64,000 nt of DNA from Neoroseomonas oryzicola (lineage in GTDB: Bacteria > Pseudomonadota > Alphaproteobacteria > Acetobacterales > Acetobacteraceae): NCBI RefSeq assembly GCF_012163135.1, contig NZ_JAAVUP010000002.1:1-64000 (forward strand). Reading direction: 5' to 3'. The position numbers and the translations under genes are program-made. Shown piece after piece: positions 48,354 through 56,983 of this stretch (the stretch's first letter is position 1; each line of letters starts with the position of its first letter). The notes under the pieces are model-generated. The model ran no database searches. It was not told where the DNA came from and was given only the letters and a program-made list of their open reading frames with translations.

Positions 48354-48914
48354 ATGAGCGAAACGGATCCGCCCCGCCCCGTCCCGACGCTGCTCGACCT
48401 CTTCCTGACCTACGGGAAGATCGGGCTGATCGGCTTCGGCGGCATCAACGCCTGGGCGCGCCGCGTCCTGGTCGAGGAGAAGCGCTGGCTCACCGACCAG
48501 GAATATGCCGAGACGCTGGGCCTGGGCCAGGTGCTGCCGGGACCCAATGCGCTGAACGCGGCGATCATGGTCGGCGACCGGTTCCACGGCACCGCCGGGG
48601 CCATCGCCGCGCCCGGGGCGATGTTCGGCGGGCCGCTGATCCTGCTGGCCGGCCTCGCGATGTTCTACGACGCCTATGGCGAGGTGCCGGTCGTCAAGGC
48701 GATCCTCGCCGGGGTCGCGGCGGCCGCGGCCGGGATGGTCATCGGCACCGCGGCGAAGATGACCCAGAAGCTGAAGCCCCCGCCGGCGCTGCTGGCGGTC
48801 GGGCTTGTCGCGCTGGTCGCCGCCGGGGTGTTCCGGCTGCCACTGCCTTGGGTGGTGCTGGGGCTCGCCCCCTTCGGCATCCTCGCCGCCCGCCATGCGA
48901 TGCGCGCGAAATGA
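48354..48914 (+). CDS. Chromate transporter family, N-terminal-half type
   Basis: 186 residues with about five membrane segments. The CHR-domain signature is YGKIGLIGFGGINAW, VEEKRWLTDQEYAETL and GLGQVLPGPNALNAAIMVGD (about residues 58-77). In many bacteria two CHR halves are fused in ChrA; here the halves are separate genes. Such proteins extrude chromate, or act on unknown anions. The ATGA overlap with the next gene implies a stoichiometric pair. Confidence 0.9.
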   Translation: MSETDPPRPVPTLLDLFLTYGKIGLIGFGGINAWARRVLVEEKRWLTDQEYAETLGLGQVLPGPNALNAAIMVGDRFHGTAGAIAAPGAMFGGPLILLAGLAMFYDAYGEVPVVKAILAGVAAAAAGMVIGTAAKMTQKLKPPPALLAVGLVALVAAGVFRLPLPWVVLGLAPFGILAARHAMRAK

Positions 48915-49435
48915 CGGCGACCGTCTTCTGGCAGCTCGTCCTTGGCTTCGGGGCGATCTCCCTGGTCTCGGTGGGCGGCGGCATCGCGGTGTTGCCCGAG
49001 ATGCACCGCCTGGTGGTCGAGGTGCATGGCTGGATGAGCGACGCCGACTTCGCGCGGCGCTTCGCCCTGGCCCAGGCGGCACCGGGGCCGAATGTGCTGG
49101 TGGTGGGGCTGTTCGGCTGGCATGTCGGGGGCATCGGCGGAATGCTGACGGCGGTGCTGGCGATGACGCTGCCGACCTCGCTCATGGCCTTCGGCTTTTC
49201 GCGCCTGCGGGCGCGGCTGGCGGGGAAGATGTGGCTGCGCATCGCCGAGCGCGGCCTGGTGCCGATCGCGGTCGGGCTGATCGCCGCCTCGGGGCTCATC
49301 CTCGCACGGGGGTCGGCGACCGGCTGGATCCCGGCCCTGGTGACCGCCGGATCCACGCTTTTTGTCTGGCGCACGGATTACTCGCCGCTGTGGATCCTGG
49401 CGGGCGGGGCGGTGGTGGGCGCGCTGCTGCTCTGA
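48911..49435 (+). CDS. Chromate transporter family, C-terminal-half type
   Basis: 174 residues from the ATG overlapping the previous stop; the long open frame upstream is not coding. CHR features are LGFGAISLVSVGGGIAVLPE and DADFARRFALAQAAPGPNVL (about residues 42-61), followed by about four more helices. Together with the preceding gene it forms a two-subunit version of the transporter. No chrB-like regulator or other metal-resistance gene is nearby, so chromate as substrate is unproven. Confidence 0.9.
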   Translation: MTATVFWQLVLGFGAISLVSVGGGIAVLPEMHRLVVEVHGWMSDADFARRFALAQAAPGPNVLVVGLFGWHVGGIGGMLTAVLAMTLPTSLMAFGFSRLRARLAGKMWLRIAERGLVPIAVGLIAASGLILARGSATGWIPALVTAGSTLFVWRTDYSPLWILAGGAVVGALLL

Positions 49436-49533
49436 GATCCCCGCCGTCCACGGGTGGGTGGCACCCCGGGCCGCGATTGCCGTGGCCGGTCGTCCGGCCC
49501 ATAGGGTGCGTCCAACCCGAAGGACCCGCCGCG

Positions 49534-49854
49534 ATGGACAAGGATGCGCTGACCGCCTGGGCGCTCGCCAATGGCTGGCAGATGATCGGCGGGCATCCCA
49601 GCCTGACCAAGCCCACCTCCGCCAAGGAGGCGATCGTGCGGATGCTGCTGAAGGCGACCGTCGTGACCATCGAAGTGAAGAAGCCTGCCGGGAAATGGGA
49701 AAAGGTCGCGAGCGAGCCCTACGGCAAGGTCGAGGCCGACCCCGAGGGCGGCCCGCCGCAGGGCCTGGGGCTGGGCAGGATCCCGAGCCTGTCCATGCTG
49801 ATGCAGGAAAACCGCGACCGGATGGTCTTCGCGCGGATGACCGGGAAGGGCTGA
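49534..49854 (+). CDS. Small protein of unknown function
   Basis: 106 residues from the ATG encoding MDKDALTAWALANGWQMIGG. A helical opening is followed by a basic beta-rich stretch (MLLKATVVTIEVKKPAGKWE), a Pro/Gly loop (DPEGGPPQGLGLGRIPSLSM) and a short C-terminal helix. No signal peptide or membrane segment. I do not recognise it. It sits alone between the chromate transporter genes and the FAD dehydrogenase. The start is supported by GAAGGA about eight bases upstream. Confidence 0.7.
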   Translation: MDKDALTAWALANGWQMIGGHPSLTKPTSAKEAIVRMLLKATVVTIEVKKPAGKWEKVASEPYGKVEADPEGGPPQGLGLGRIPSLSMLMQENRDRMVFARMTGKG

Positions 49855-49926
49855 GGGGCGACGCCGGCGCCGAAGGCCGCCGTCGGGCGATTGACCCAGG
49901 GGGCCTCCCGGCGTTTTCTCCGCGCC

Positions 49927-51354
49927 ATGCCCGACGCCCTTCCGCCCGACGGCCTGCTGGCCGAACTCCTTGCCCTGCTCGGCCCCGCCGGGGTCCTGAC
50001 CGACCCGGCCGACATCGCCCCGGCGCTGTCCGATTGGCGGAGCCTGTACCAGGGCAAGGCGATGGCGGTGCTGCGCCCGGGCTCGACCGAGCAGGTCGCC
50101 GCCTGCGTGAAGGCCTGCGCCGCGGCGGGCATCCCGATCGTGCCGCAGGGCGGCAATACCTCCATGGTCGGCGGGGCGACGCCGTCGGAGGACGGGCGCT
50201 CGGTCGTGCTGTCGCTCGCGCGCATGAACCGCATCCGCGCCCTCGACCCGGTGGACATGACCATGACCGCCGAGGCCGGCGTCGTGGTGAAGACGGCCCA
50301 GGACGCGGCGGCCGAGGCGAACTGCCTGTTCCCGCTGTCCTTCGGCGGCGAGGGCACGGCGACGGTGGGCGGCGTGCTGTCCACCAATGCCGGCGGCAAC
50401 ACGACCGTGCGCTACGGCAATGCGCGCGAACTGATGCTGGGGCTCGAGGTCGTGCTGCCGGACGGGCAGATCTGGAACGGGCTGCGCCGGCTGCGCAAGG
50501 ACAATACGGGCTATGCGTTGCGGCACCTGTTCGTCGGCGCGGAAGGCACGCTCGGCATCGTCACCGCGGCGACGCTGCGCCTGTTCGCCCGCCCGCGCGC
50601 GAATGAGGTGCTGTTCTGCTCGGTGCGCGACGAGGATGCCGCGCTCAACGTCTTCCGCCGCTTCCGCGAGGCCGACGAGACCGCGATCCGCGCCTTCGAA
50701 TACATGTCGGGCGTCGGCGTCGATTTCGCGGTGAAGCACATCCCCGGCGTGACGCTGCCGGTCGCCGATCGCGCGGACCACTACATCCTTGTCGACCTCG
50801 CCTCGACCCGCGCCGATGCCGACCTGCAGGGCCTCGCCGAGCAGGTGCTGGGTGCGGCGATGGAGGAGGGCGAGGTGCTCGACGCCGTCATCGGCGGCAA
50901 CGAGGCGAAGCGCCAGGCGATCTGGCGCATCCGCGAGGAGCACCCCGAGGCGCAGCGCAAGGAAGGCGCGAGCGTGAAGAACGACGTCTCGGTGCCGGTC
51001 TCGAAGGTGCCGGAGCTGATCCGGCGCGCCTCGGCGGCCTGCGTCGCGCTCATCCCCGGCACGCGGCCGGTGCCCTTCGGGCACATGGGCGACGGCAACA
51101 TCCACATGAACCTCGAGCAGCCGGTCGACATGGACGGGGCGGAATTCCTCGCCCGTAGCCACGACATCATGGACACGGTGAACGAGGTGGTGCGCGAGCT
51201 CGACGGATCCTTCTCCGCCGAGCACGGCATCGGCCGGCTCAAGACCGACATGATGGAGGCCTGGCGCGGTGGGGCGGAACTCGATGCCATGCAGCGCATC
51301 AAGGCGGCGCTCGATCCGGCCGGGATCATGAATCCGGGCAAGGTCCTGCCCTGA
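49927..51354 (+). CDS. FAD-linked D-2-hydroxyacid dehydrogenase family protein
   Basis: 475 residues from the ATG encoding MPDALPPDGLLAELLALLGP; a TTG 12 codons upstream is less likely. The FAD-binding domain has VPQGGNTSMVGGATPS and GGVLSTNAGGNTTVRYGN (about residues 143-160). The C-terminal substrate domain has GHMGDGNIHMN (about residues 380-390) and the terminal SAEHGIGRLK. This layout fits the D-lactate / D-2-hydroxyglutarate / glycolate dehydrogenase family; the exact substrate cannot be fixed from sequence alone. Confidence 0.9.
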   Translation: MPDALPPDGLLAELLALLGPAGVLTDPADIAPALSDWRSLYQGKAMAVLRPGSTEQVAACVKACAAAGIPIVPQGGNTSMVGGATPSEDGRSVVLSLARMNRIRALDPVDMTMTAEAGVVVKTAQDAAAEANCLFPLSFGGEGTATVGGVLSTNAGGNTTVRYGNARELMLGLEVVLPDGQIWNGLRRLRKDNTGYALRHLFVGAEGTLGIVTAATLRLFARPRANEVLFCSVRDEDAALNVFRRFREADETAIRAFEYMSGVGVDFAVKHIPGVTLPVADRADHYILVDLASTRADADLQGLAEQVLGAAMEEGEVLDAVIGGNEAKRQAIWRIREEHPEAQRKEGASVKNDVSVPVSKVPELIRRASAACVALIPGTRPVPFGHMGDGNIHMNLEQPVDMDGAEFLARSHDIMDTVNEVVRELDGSFSAEHGIGRLKTDMMEAWRGGAELDAMQRIKAALDPAGIMNPGKVLP

Positions 51355-51377
51355 ACGCCGCCGCGCCGGGCGGGGGC

Positions 51378-52238
51378 GTGGCCGACGCGGCGCACGCCCG
51401 CGTGACCATCGTCGCCGTCACCTACAACAGCGCCGCGGTGATCGAGGGCTTCCTGGCCGCGCTGCCGGCCGGGGCGGCGCTGGTCGTGGTGGACAATGCG
51501 AGCCGCGACGGCACGGCTGACCGGGTGGCCGCCCTGGCGCCCGCCGCGCGCATTGTCCGCAACGCGATCAACCGTGGATTCGGCGCGGGCTGCAATGCGG
51601 GGCTCGACCTCGTGCAGACGGACTACGCGCTGCTGCTGAATCCCGACGCGCGCCTGGCGCCCGGGGCTCTCGCGATGCTGGTCGCGGTCGCCGATGCCTG
51701 CCCCGATGCCGCGATCGTCGCGCCGGCGATCGCCGGCGCCGGTGGGCAGCGCGCGCGGTCCTACGACGTCGCGCAGCAGCGCCGCCGGGCCTTCCCCCGC
51801 AAGCGCGGCGCGGAACCCTGGCCCGAGGGGCCCATCTGCGTCGACTTCGTCTCGGGTGCCGCGATGCTGGTGCGCCGCGCGGACGGGCTGCGCTTCGACG
51901 AGGCGCTGTTCCTCTACTACGAGGATGACGAGATCTGCGCCGCCGCGCGCGCCCGCGGCCGGTCGGTGGTCTATGTCCCCGCGGCGGTGGCCGAGCACGA
52001 GGGCGGGCGGTCCACCCCGCCCTCGCTTCGCATCCGCTGGCTCAAGGCCTTCCACTTGGCGCGGTCGCGCCGGATCTACCATGCGCGCCATGGCCGGCCC
52101 GAGGTCGGCGGACGGCTGCTGCACCACGCGGGCAAGGCGCTCGGCCACGCCATCACGTTCCAGGGAGGCAAACTGGTCGAGGACCTCGCGGGATTCGCGG
52201 GCACCCTGTCGGTTCGCGCTGGCCCCGGGGCCGGCTGA
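51378..52238 (+). CDS. Glycosyltransferase family 2 (rhamnosyltransferase-like)
   Basis: 286 residues from GTG. The GT-A core is VTIVAVTYNSAAVIEGFLAA, VVVDNASRDGTADRVAALAP, NRGFGAGCNAGLDL and the DxD-like ALLLNPDARLAPGALAMLV (about residues 90-108). FVSGAAMLVRRADGLRFDEA and FLYYEDDEIC give the acceptor-side motifs common in rhamnosyltransferases. The polymer is unknown. It lies 23 bases after the FAD dehydrogenase gene and is the fourth glycosyltransferase of the window. Confidence 0.88.
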   Translation: MADAAHARVTIVAVTYNSAAVIEGFLAALPAGAALVVVDNASRDGTADRVAALAPAARIVRNAINRGFGAGCNAGLDLVQTDYALLLNPDARLAPGALAMLVAVADACPDAAIVAPAIAGAGGQRARSYDVAQQRRRAFPRKRGAEPWPEGPICVDFVSGAAMLVRRADGLRFDEALFLYYEDDEICAAARARGRSVVYVPAAVAEHEGGRSTPPSLRIRWLKAFHLARSRRIYHARHGRPEVGGRLLHHAGKALGHAITFQGGKLVEDLAGFAGTLSVRAGPGAG

Positions 52239-52336
52239 CCACGACTTTTCGCGGCGCGCGGCGGGACCTGTCCGGACCCACCCGGCGTCAAGGCTTCCGG
52301 CGCGGGGGACAAACCTCTAGTTTCGGCCCGGCCCGC

Positions 52337-53488
52337 ATGACCCGGATCGACCGTTACATCTTCCGTCAGCTTGCCGTCGCGCTCGCCGCCGTGTCGATCG
52401 GCCTGGCGGCGCTGGTCTGGCTGACGCAGTCCCTGCGCTTCATCGAGCTGGTGCTCGACCGCGGGCTGTCGCTCGTCGTCTTCATCGAGCTGACCAGCCT
52501 GATGCTGCCGAACTTCTTCGCGGTCATCCTGCCGATCACGACCTTCGTGGCGGTGCTGTTCTCCTATGTGCGGCTCGCCTCGGACCGCGAACTGGTCGTC
52601 ATGCGCGCGGCGGGGCTGTCGCAGTGGCGCCTCGCGCGGCCGGCGGTGATGGTGGCGATGGTCGCGACGGCGATCTGCCTGTTCCTCAACCTCTGGCTGG
52701 TGCCGCTGAGCCACACCGCCTTCCGGCAATGGCAGTTCGAGATCCGCAATCAGCTGGTCGGCGTGCTGCTGCAGGAAGGCGTCTTCTCCCAGGTCGGCGA
52801 CGACCTGACCGTGTATGCGCGCTACCGCGACCCGGACGGCACGCTGCGCGGCATCCTGGTGCACGACCAGCGCGAGACCGGCGCGCCGGTGACCATCCTG
52901 GCCGAGGCGGGACGCATCACGACAACGGCGAACGGCCCGCGCGTGACGCTGCTGAACGGCGTGCGCCAGCAGGTCGAGCAGAGCACCGCGGCCACCGCGC
53001 CGGGCACCCCGCCCTTGCGGCTGAACACGCTGTCCTTCAGCGAGAACAGCATCGACCTCGCCCGCACCGGCCGTGGGGACGAGGCGCGCAGCCGCGATTC
53101 GCGCGAACGCTCGATCGAGGAACTGCTGAACCCCGACCCGGCCGAGGGCCTGCGGGAGCGGGACGTCCGCCGCTTCTACGCCGAGGCGCATCAGCGCCTG
53201 TCCTCGCCGCTCACCGCGCTGTCCTTCGCGCTGGTGGCCCTCGCCGTCGCGCTGACCGGGCAGTTCCGGCGGCATGGCGGCGGCGCGCGCATCGCGGTCG
53301 GCATCGCGATCGTCGTCGCGCTGCTCGCCTTCGGTCTGACCGCGGGGAACATGGCGGCGCGCAACAATGCCTGGGTGCCGCTGATCTGGGCGCAGGCGAT
53401 CCTGCCCGGCATCGTCGCGACCTGGTGGATGATGGGCGCGCCGGGCTGGCCGCGGCCCGCGCCCCCGCCGCTGGCGGCCGAGACATGA
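52337..53488 (+). CDS. lptF: LPS export ABC transporter permease LptF
   Basis: 383 residues. MTRIDRYIFRQLAVALAAVS begins the first helix. There are three N-terminal and three C-terminal membrane helices around a periplasmic beta-jellyroll domain of about 150 residues. The cytosolic coupling region has SDRELVVMRAAGLSQWRLAR. LptF works with LptG and LptB2 to pull LPS from the inner membrane. The stop overlaps the lptG start (ATGA). The C-terminal PAPPPLAAET tail is short. Confidence 0.96.
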   Translation: MTRIDRYIFRQLAVALAAVSIGLAALVWLTQSLRFIELVLDRGLSLVVFIELTSLMLPNFFAVILPITTFVAVLFSYVRLASDRELVVMRAAGLSQWRLARPAVMVAMVATAICLFLNLWLVPLSHTAFRQWQFEIRNQLVGVLLQEGVFSQVGDDLTVYARYRDPDGTLRGILVHDQRETGAPVTILAEAGRITTTANGPRVTLLNGVRQQVEQSTAATAPGTPPLRLNTLSFSENSIDLARTGRGDEARSRDSRERSIEELLNPDPAEGLRERDVRRFYAEAHQRLSSPLTALSFALVALAVALTGQFRRHGGGARIAVGIAIVVALLAFGLTAGNMAARNNAWVPLIWAQAILPGIVATWWMMGAPGWPRPAPPPLAAET

Positions 53489-54609
53489 CCCTCGCGCGCA
53501 CCCTCACGCTCTATGTCTCGCGGCGCTTCGCGACGATGACGCTGGCGATGCTGGCCGCGCTCGCGGGCCTCGTCGCGCTGTTCGACTTGATCGAGCTGCT
53601 GCGCCGCGCCGCGACGCGGCCCGAGGCGACCTTTGCCCTGGTCAGCCAGATCGCGGCGCTGCGCCTGCCTTATGTCGCGATGCAGATCCTGCCCTTCGCG
53701 GTGCTGCTGGGCGGCATCGTCGCCTTCTGGCGGCTGACGCGGTCCTCGGAACTGGTGGTGGCGCGCGCAGCCGGCATCTCGGCCTGGGGGTTCCTCACCG
53801 GGCCGGTGGTGGTCGCCATCGCGCTGGGGGCGATCGCGACCGGCGCGATTTCGCCGGTCTCCTCGGCGATGCTGGCGCGGGCCGAGCGGCTCGACCAGCA
53901 ATACCTGCGCAACACCGGCGGCATCACCGCGCTGGCCGGCGGCCGGCTGTGGCTGCGCCAGGCCGATCCGGGCCTCGAGCCGCGCGGCGTCGCGATCCTG
54001 TCCGGGCGGCCCGTCGCGGCGCGGGACCTGCGTCCCGGCGAGGCCTTCCGGCTCGACGCCGTGAGCCTGTGGCGCCTGTCCTCCGAGGACCGGCCGCTCG
54101 CGCGGGTGGAGGCCTCGTCCGCGATCCTCACCCCCGGCCGCTGGGTGATCCCCGAGGCGGTGGTGTTTGGCACCGACCGCGTGCCCGCGCCGGCCCGGCG
54201 GCTCGAGATCCCGACCGACCTGACGCCCTCGCGCATCGAGGAATCCTTCGCGAGCCCGGATACGCTGTCCTTCTGGGCGCTGCCCTCCTTCATCGAGGTG
54301 CTGGAAGGTGCCGGCTTCTCCGCCGTGCGGCACCGGCTCTATTTCCAGTCGCTGCTGTCGCTGCCGCTGCTGGCGGCGGTGATGGCGCTGCTCGCGGCCG
54401 GCTTCTCGATGCGCTCCTCCCGCCGCGGCGGCGTGGCGCAGATGATCGGCGGCGGCGTCGCGGCGGGCTTCGCATTGTTCGTGATCGACAAGGTGACCGG
54501 CGAGTTCGGGGAGGCCGGGACGCTGCCGGTCGTCTTCGCCGCCTGGGCGCCGGCCGGGGCGGGCTTCCTGCTCGCCACCGCCCTGCTGCTGCATCTCGAG
54601 GACGGGTAG
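53485..54609 (+). CDS. lptG: LPS export ABC transporter permease LptG
   Basis: 374 residues from the ATG overlapping lptF. The N-terminus LARTLTLYVSRRFATMTLAM and the coupling stretch TRSSELVVARAAGISAWGFL are typical. The six-helix plus jellyroll layout matches LptF. LptG contacts LptC and hands LPS to the periplasmic bridge. lptD starts four bases after its stop, so the inner- and outer-membrane ends of the pathway are one operon here. Confidence 0.96.
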   Translation: MTLARTLTLYVSRRFATMTLAMLAALAGLVALFDLIELLRRAATRPEATFALVSQIAALRLPYVAMQILPFAVLLGGIVAFWRLTRSSELVVARAAGISAWGFLTGPVVVAIALGAIATGAISPVSSAMLARAERLDQQYLRNTGGITALAGGRLWLRQADPGLEPRGVAILSGRPVAARDLRPGEAFRLDAVSLWRLSSEDRPLARVEASSAILTPGRWVIPEAVVFGTDRVPAPARRLEIPTDLTPSRIEESFASPDTLSFWALPSFIEVLEGAGFSAVRHRLYFQSLLSLPLLAAVMALLAAGFSMRSSRRGGVAQMIGGGVAAGFALFVIDKVTGEFGEAGTLPVVFAAWAPAGAGFLLATALLLHLEDG

Positions 54610-54613
54610 CGCC

Positions 54614-56917
54614 ATGCCGCAGACCACCTGGCGGGCGCATCTCGTCGCCGCACTGGCCCTCGGGGCCGGCCCGGCCTTCGGCCAGGCGATCGTGACGCCG
54701 CCGATCAGCGCGCCGGCCGACATCGCCCCGATCCTGCCGGGGCAGGAGCGCGCGGCGCCCGCCGCCGCGCCGGCGCCGGCTGCGCGTCCCGGCCTGCCGG
54801 GGCTGACCTCCGGTTCGCCCACCGACGACCAGCAGCCCGTCACCTTCACCGCGGACGAGGTCGAGTACGACCAGAACCGCGCGCTGGTCGTCGCGCGCGG
54901 CCATGTCGAGGCCTGGCAGGGCGCCCGCGTGCTGCGCGCGGACGAATTCACCTACGACCGCAACACGGGCGTCGCGACGGCGCGCGGCAACGTCCAGCTG
55001 ATCGAAGGCGACGGCCAGGTCGTCTTCGCCGACAGCGCGGTGCTCGAGAACCAGTTCCGCGACGGCGTGCTGGAAGGCCTGCGCGGGCTGCTCGCCCAGA
55101 ACGGCCGCGTCGCGGCGAATGGCGCGCGGCGCACCGGCGGGTCGATCTTCGACCTCTCGCGCGTCGTCTATTCGGCCTGCGATCCCTGCCAGGACGATCC
55201 GCTCGCGCCGCCGATCTGGCAGCTGCGCGCGCGCACCGCGACGCTCGACCAGACCACGCGGCAGGTCCGCTACCGCGACGCCTTCATCGAGATGGCCGGC
55301 GTGCCGGTGCTCTGGACGCCCTACCTGCAGCATCCTTCGGGTTCCGCGCCGCGGCAGTCGGGCTTCCTCAGCCCGACCTTCGGCATCACCGGCTTCCTCG
55401 GCGGCTTCGTCGTGACGCCCTACTACTGGGCGATCGACGAGAACCAGGACCTGGTGCTGCGGCCGCTGATCGCGACCAGCCAGGCGCCGAACCTCGGCCT
55501 CGAGTACCGCCGCCGCTTCAACTTCGGCGAGATCCAGGCCGAAGGCTCGGTCGGCTACATGAACGGCGACCAGGACACGCCGCGCGGCTTCGCCGGGCAC
55601 ATCTTCTCCCGCGGGCGCTTCGCGATCGACGAGAACTGGCGCGCCGGCTTCGACCTCAACCGCGCGAGCAGCGAGGACTACCTCCGCATCTTCCGCTATG
55701 GCGCGCGTCGCCTGCTGCTCACCAACGCCTACACCGAAGGCTTCTGGGGCACGGATTCCTACGCGCGCGTCGACAGCAGCATCTACCAGGGGCTGCGTTC
55801 GACCGACAACAACAGCCAGATCCCGGTCGTCTTCCCGAACGTCTACTACGACTGGCGCGCGCCGACCGACAGCCTGGGCGGCACCTTCACCTTCGACACC
55901 TGGAACTTCGCGACCTTCCGCGAGGCCGGGACGGACACCCAGCGCGCCAACATCCGCCTGGGCTATTCGCTGCCCTACACCGACGGCGCCGGCAGCATCT
56001 GGACGATCCGCGCGATCAGCGACATCTCCGGCTACAACTACACCGACCTCGCCGGCGCGCCGAACTACTCGACGACCGCGGACAATGGCGGCATCGCGAC
56101 GGCCAACATCCGCGCGGCGCTCGACTGGCGCATGCCCTTCATCCGCTCGGCAGGCGAATACGGCCACCAGGTGATCGAGCCGCGCGTGCAGGTCGTCACT
56201 GGCCCGCTGACCGGCCAGCAGACCAGCGTGCCGAACGAGGACAGCATCGACTACGAGTTCACCGACGCGACGCTGTTCAACCTCAACCGCTTCGGCGGGC
56301 GGGACCGCCAGGAAGGCGGCACGCGCTTCGACTACGCGCTGCGCGGTGCCTGGCATTTCCCCAATGGCGGCCTGCTCGAGGGCCTCGCTGGCGCCTCCTA
56401 CCGCATCCAGAACGACGGCGGGCCGTTCTACGTGGGCAGCGGTCTCGTGGACCGGGCCTCGGACTATGTCGGCCGGGCGCGGCTGATGCCGGTGCCCTGG
56501 CTGGAATTCCTCGGCCGCGGGCGCTTCGCCCAGGACGACGGGGCCCTGCGCTTCCTCGACCTCTCGACCACGGTGAATTTCGACAGCGGCACCTCGATCT
56601 CGGGCGGCTACCTCTACACCCCGCCGGTGCCCTACCTGACGCCGGTGCAGACCCGCAACGAGGTCGCGGCGGGCTTCACCCAGCGCTTCGGCCACTGGCG
56701 GGTGAGCGCCTACGGCCGGTACGACATCGAGATCAACCGGCCTGTCGCGGTGACCGCCACCGCCGGCTACGAGGACGAGTGCTTCATCTTCGAGGCCCGC
56801 TTCCTCAAGCGCTTCGCCGAGGATCCCTCGACCGGCAGCCTCTATCCCGCCAGCACGCTGCTGCTGCTGCGCGTTGGCCTCAAGACGATCGGCGATTTCG
56901 GCTTCCGGGCGATCTGA
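54614..56917 (+). CDS. lptD: LPS-assembly protein LptD
   Basis: 767 residues. A signal peptide (MPQTTWRAHLVAALALGAGP, cleavage near AFGQA) and a Pro/Ala linker precede the N-terminal OstA/jellyroll domain (VTFTADEVEYDQNRALVVAR, about residues 76-95), then a long beta barrel ending in phenylalanine-rich strands (GDFGFRAI). Cysteines in YSACDPCQDD (about residues 190) and DECFIFEA near the end are the candidates for LptD's structural disulfides. LptD with LptE inserts LPS into the outer leaflet. Confidence 0.96.
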   Translation: MPQTTWRAHLVAALALGAGPAFGQAIVTPPISAPADIAPILPGQERAAPAAAPAPAARPGLPGLTSGSPTDDQQPVTFTADEVEYDQNRALVVARGHVEAWQGARVLRADEFTYDRNTGVATARGNVQLIEGDGQVVFADSAVLENQFRDGVLEGLRGLLAQNGRVAANGARRTGGSIFDLSRVVYSACDPCQDDPLAPPIWQLRARTATLDQTTRQVRYRDAFIEMAGVPVLWTPYLQHPSGSAPRQSGFLSPTFGITGFLGGFVVTPYYWAIDENQDLVLRPLIATSQAPNLGLEYRRRFNFGEIQAEGSVGYMNGDQDTPRGFAGHIFSRGRFAIDENWRAGFDLNRASSEDYLRIFRYGARRLLLTNAYTEGFWGTDSYARVDSSIYQGLRSTDNNSQIPVVFPNVYYDWRAPTDSLGGTFTFDTWNFATFREAGTDTQRANIRLGYSLPYTDGAGSIWTIRAISDISGYNYTDLAGAPNYSTTADNGGIATANIRAALDWRMPFIRSAGEYGHQVIEPRVQVVTGPLTGQQTSVPNEDSIDYEFTDATLFNLNRFGGRDRQEGGTRFDYALRGAWHFPNGGLLEGLAGASYRIQNDGGPFYVGSGLVDRASDYVGRARLMPVPWLEFLGRGRFAQDDGALRFLDLSTTVNFDSGTSISGGYLYTPPVPYLTPVQTRNEVAAGFTQRFGHWRVSAYGRYDIEINRPVAVTATAGYEDECFIFEARFLKRFAEDPSTGSLYPASTLLLLRVGLKTIGDFGFRAI

Positions 56918-56983
56918 CGCCACTCCCGTGCAACCGGCCTCCGCGCTTCCCCCGCGGGGCCCGAAGTCCTAAGAAGGCCGGCC

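Noticed and set aside
54290..56923. Minus-strand frame of 877 codons opposite lptD
   Set aside because: It mirrors the lptD codon phase; no motif or plausible start region was found.
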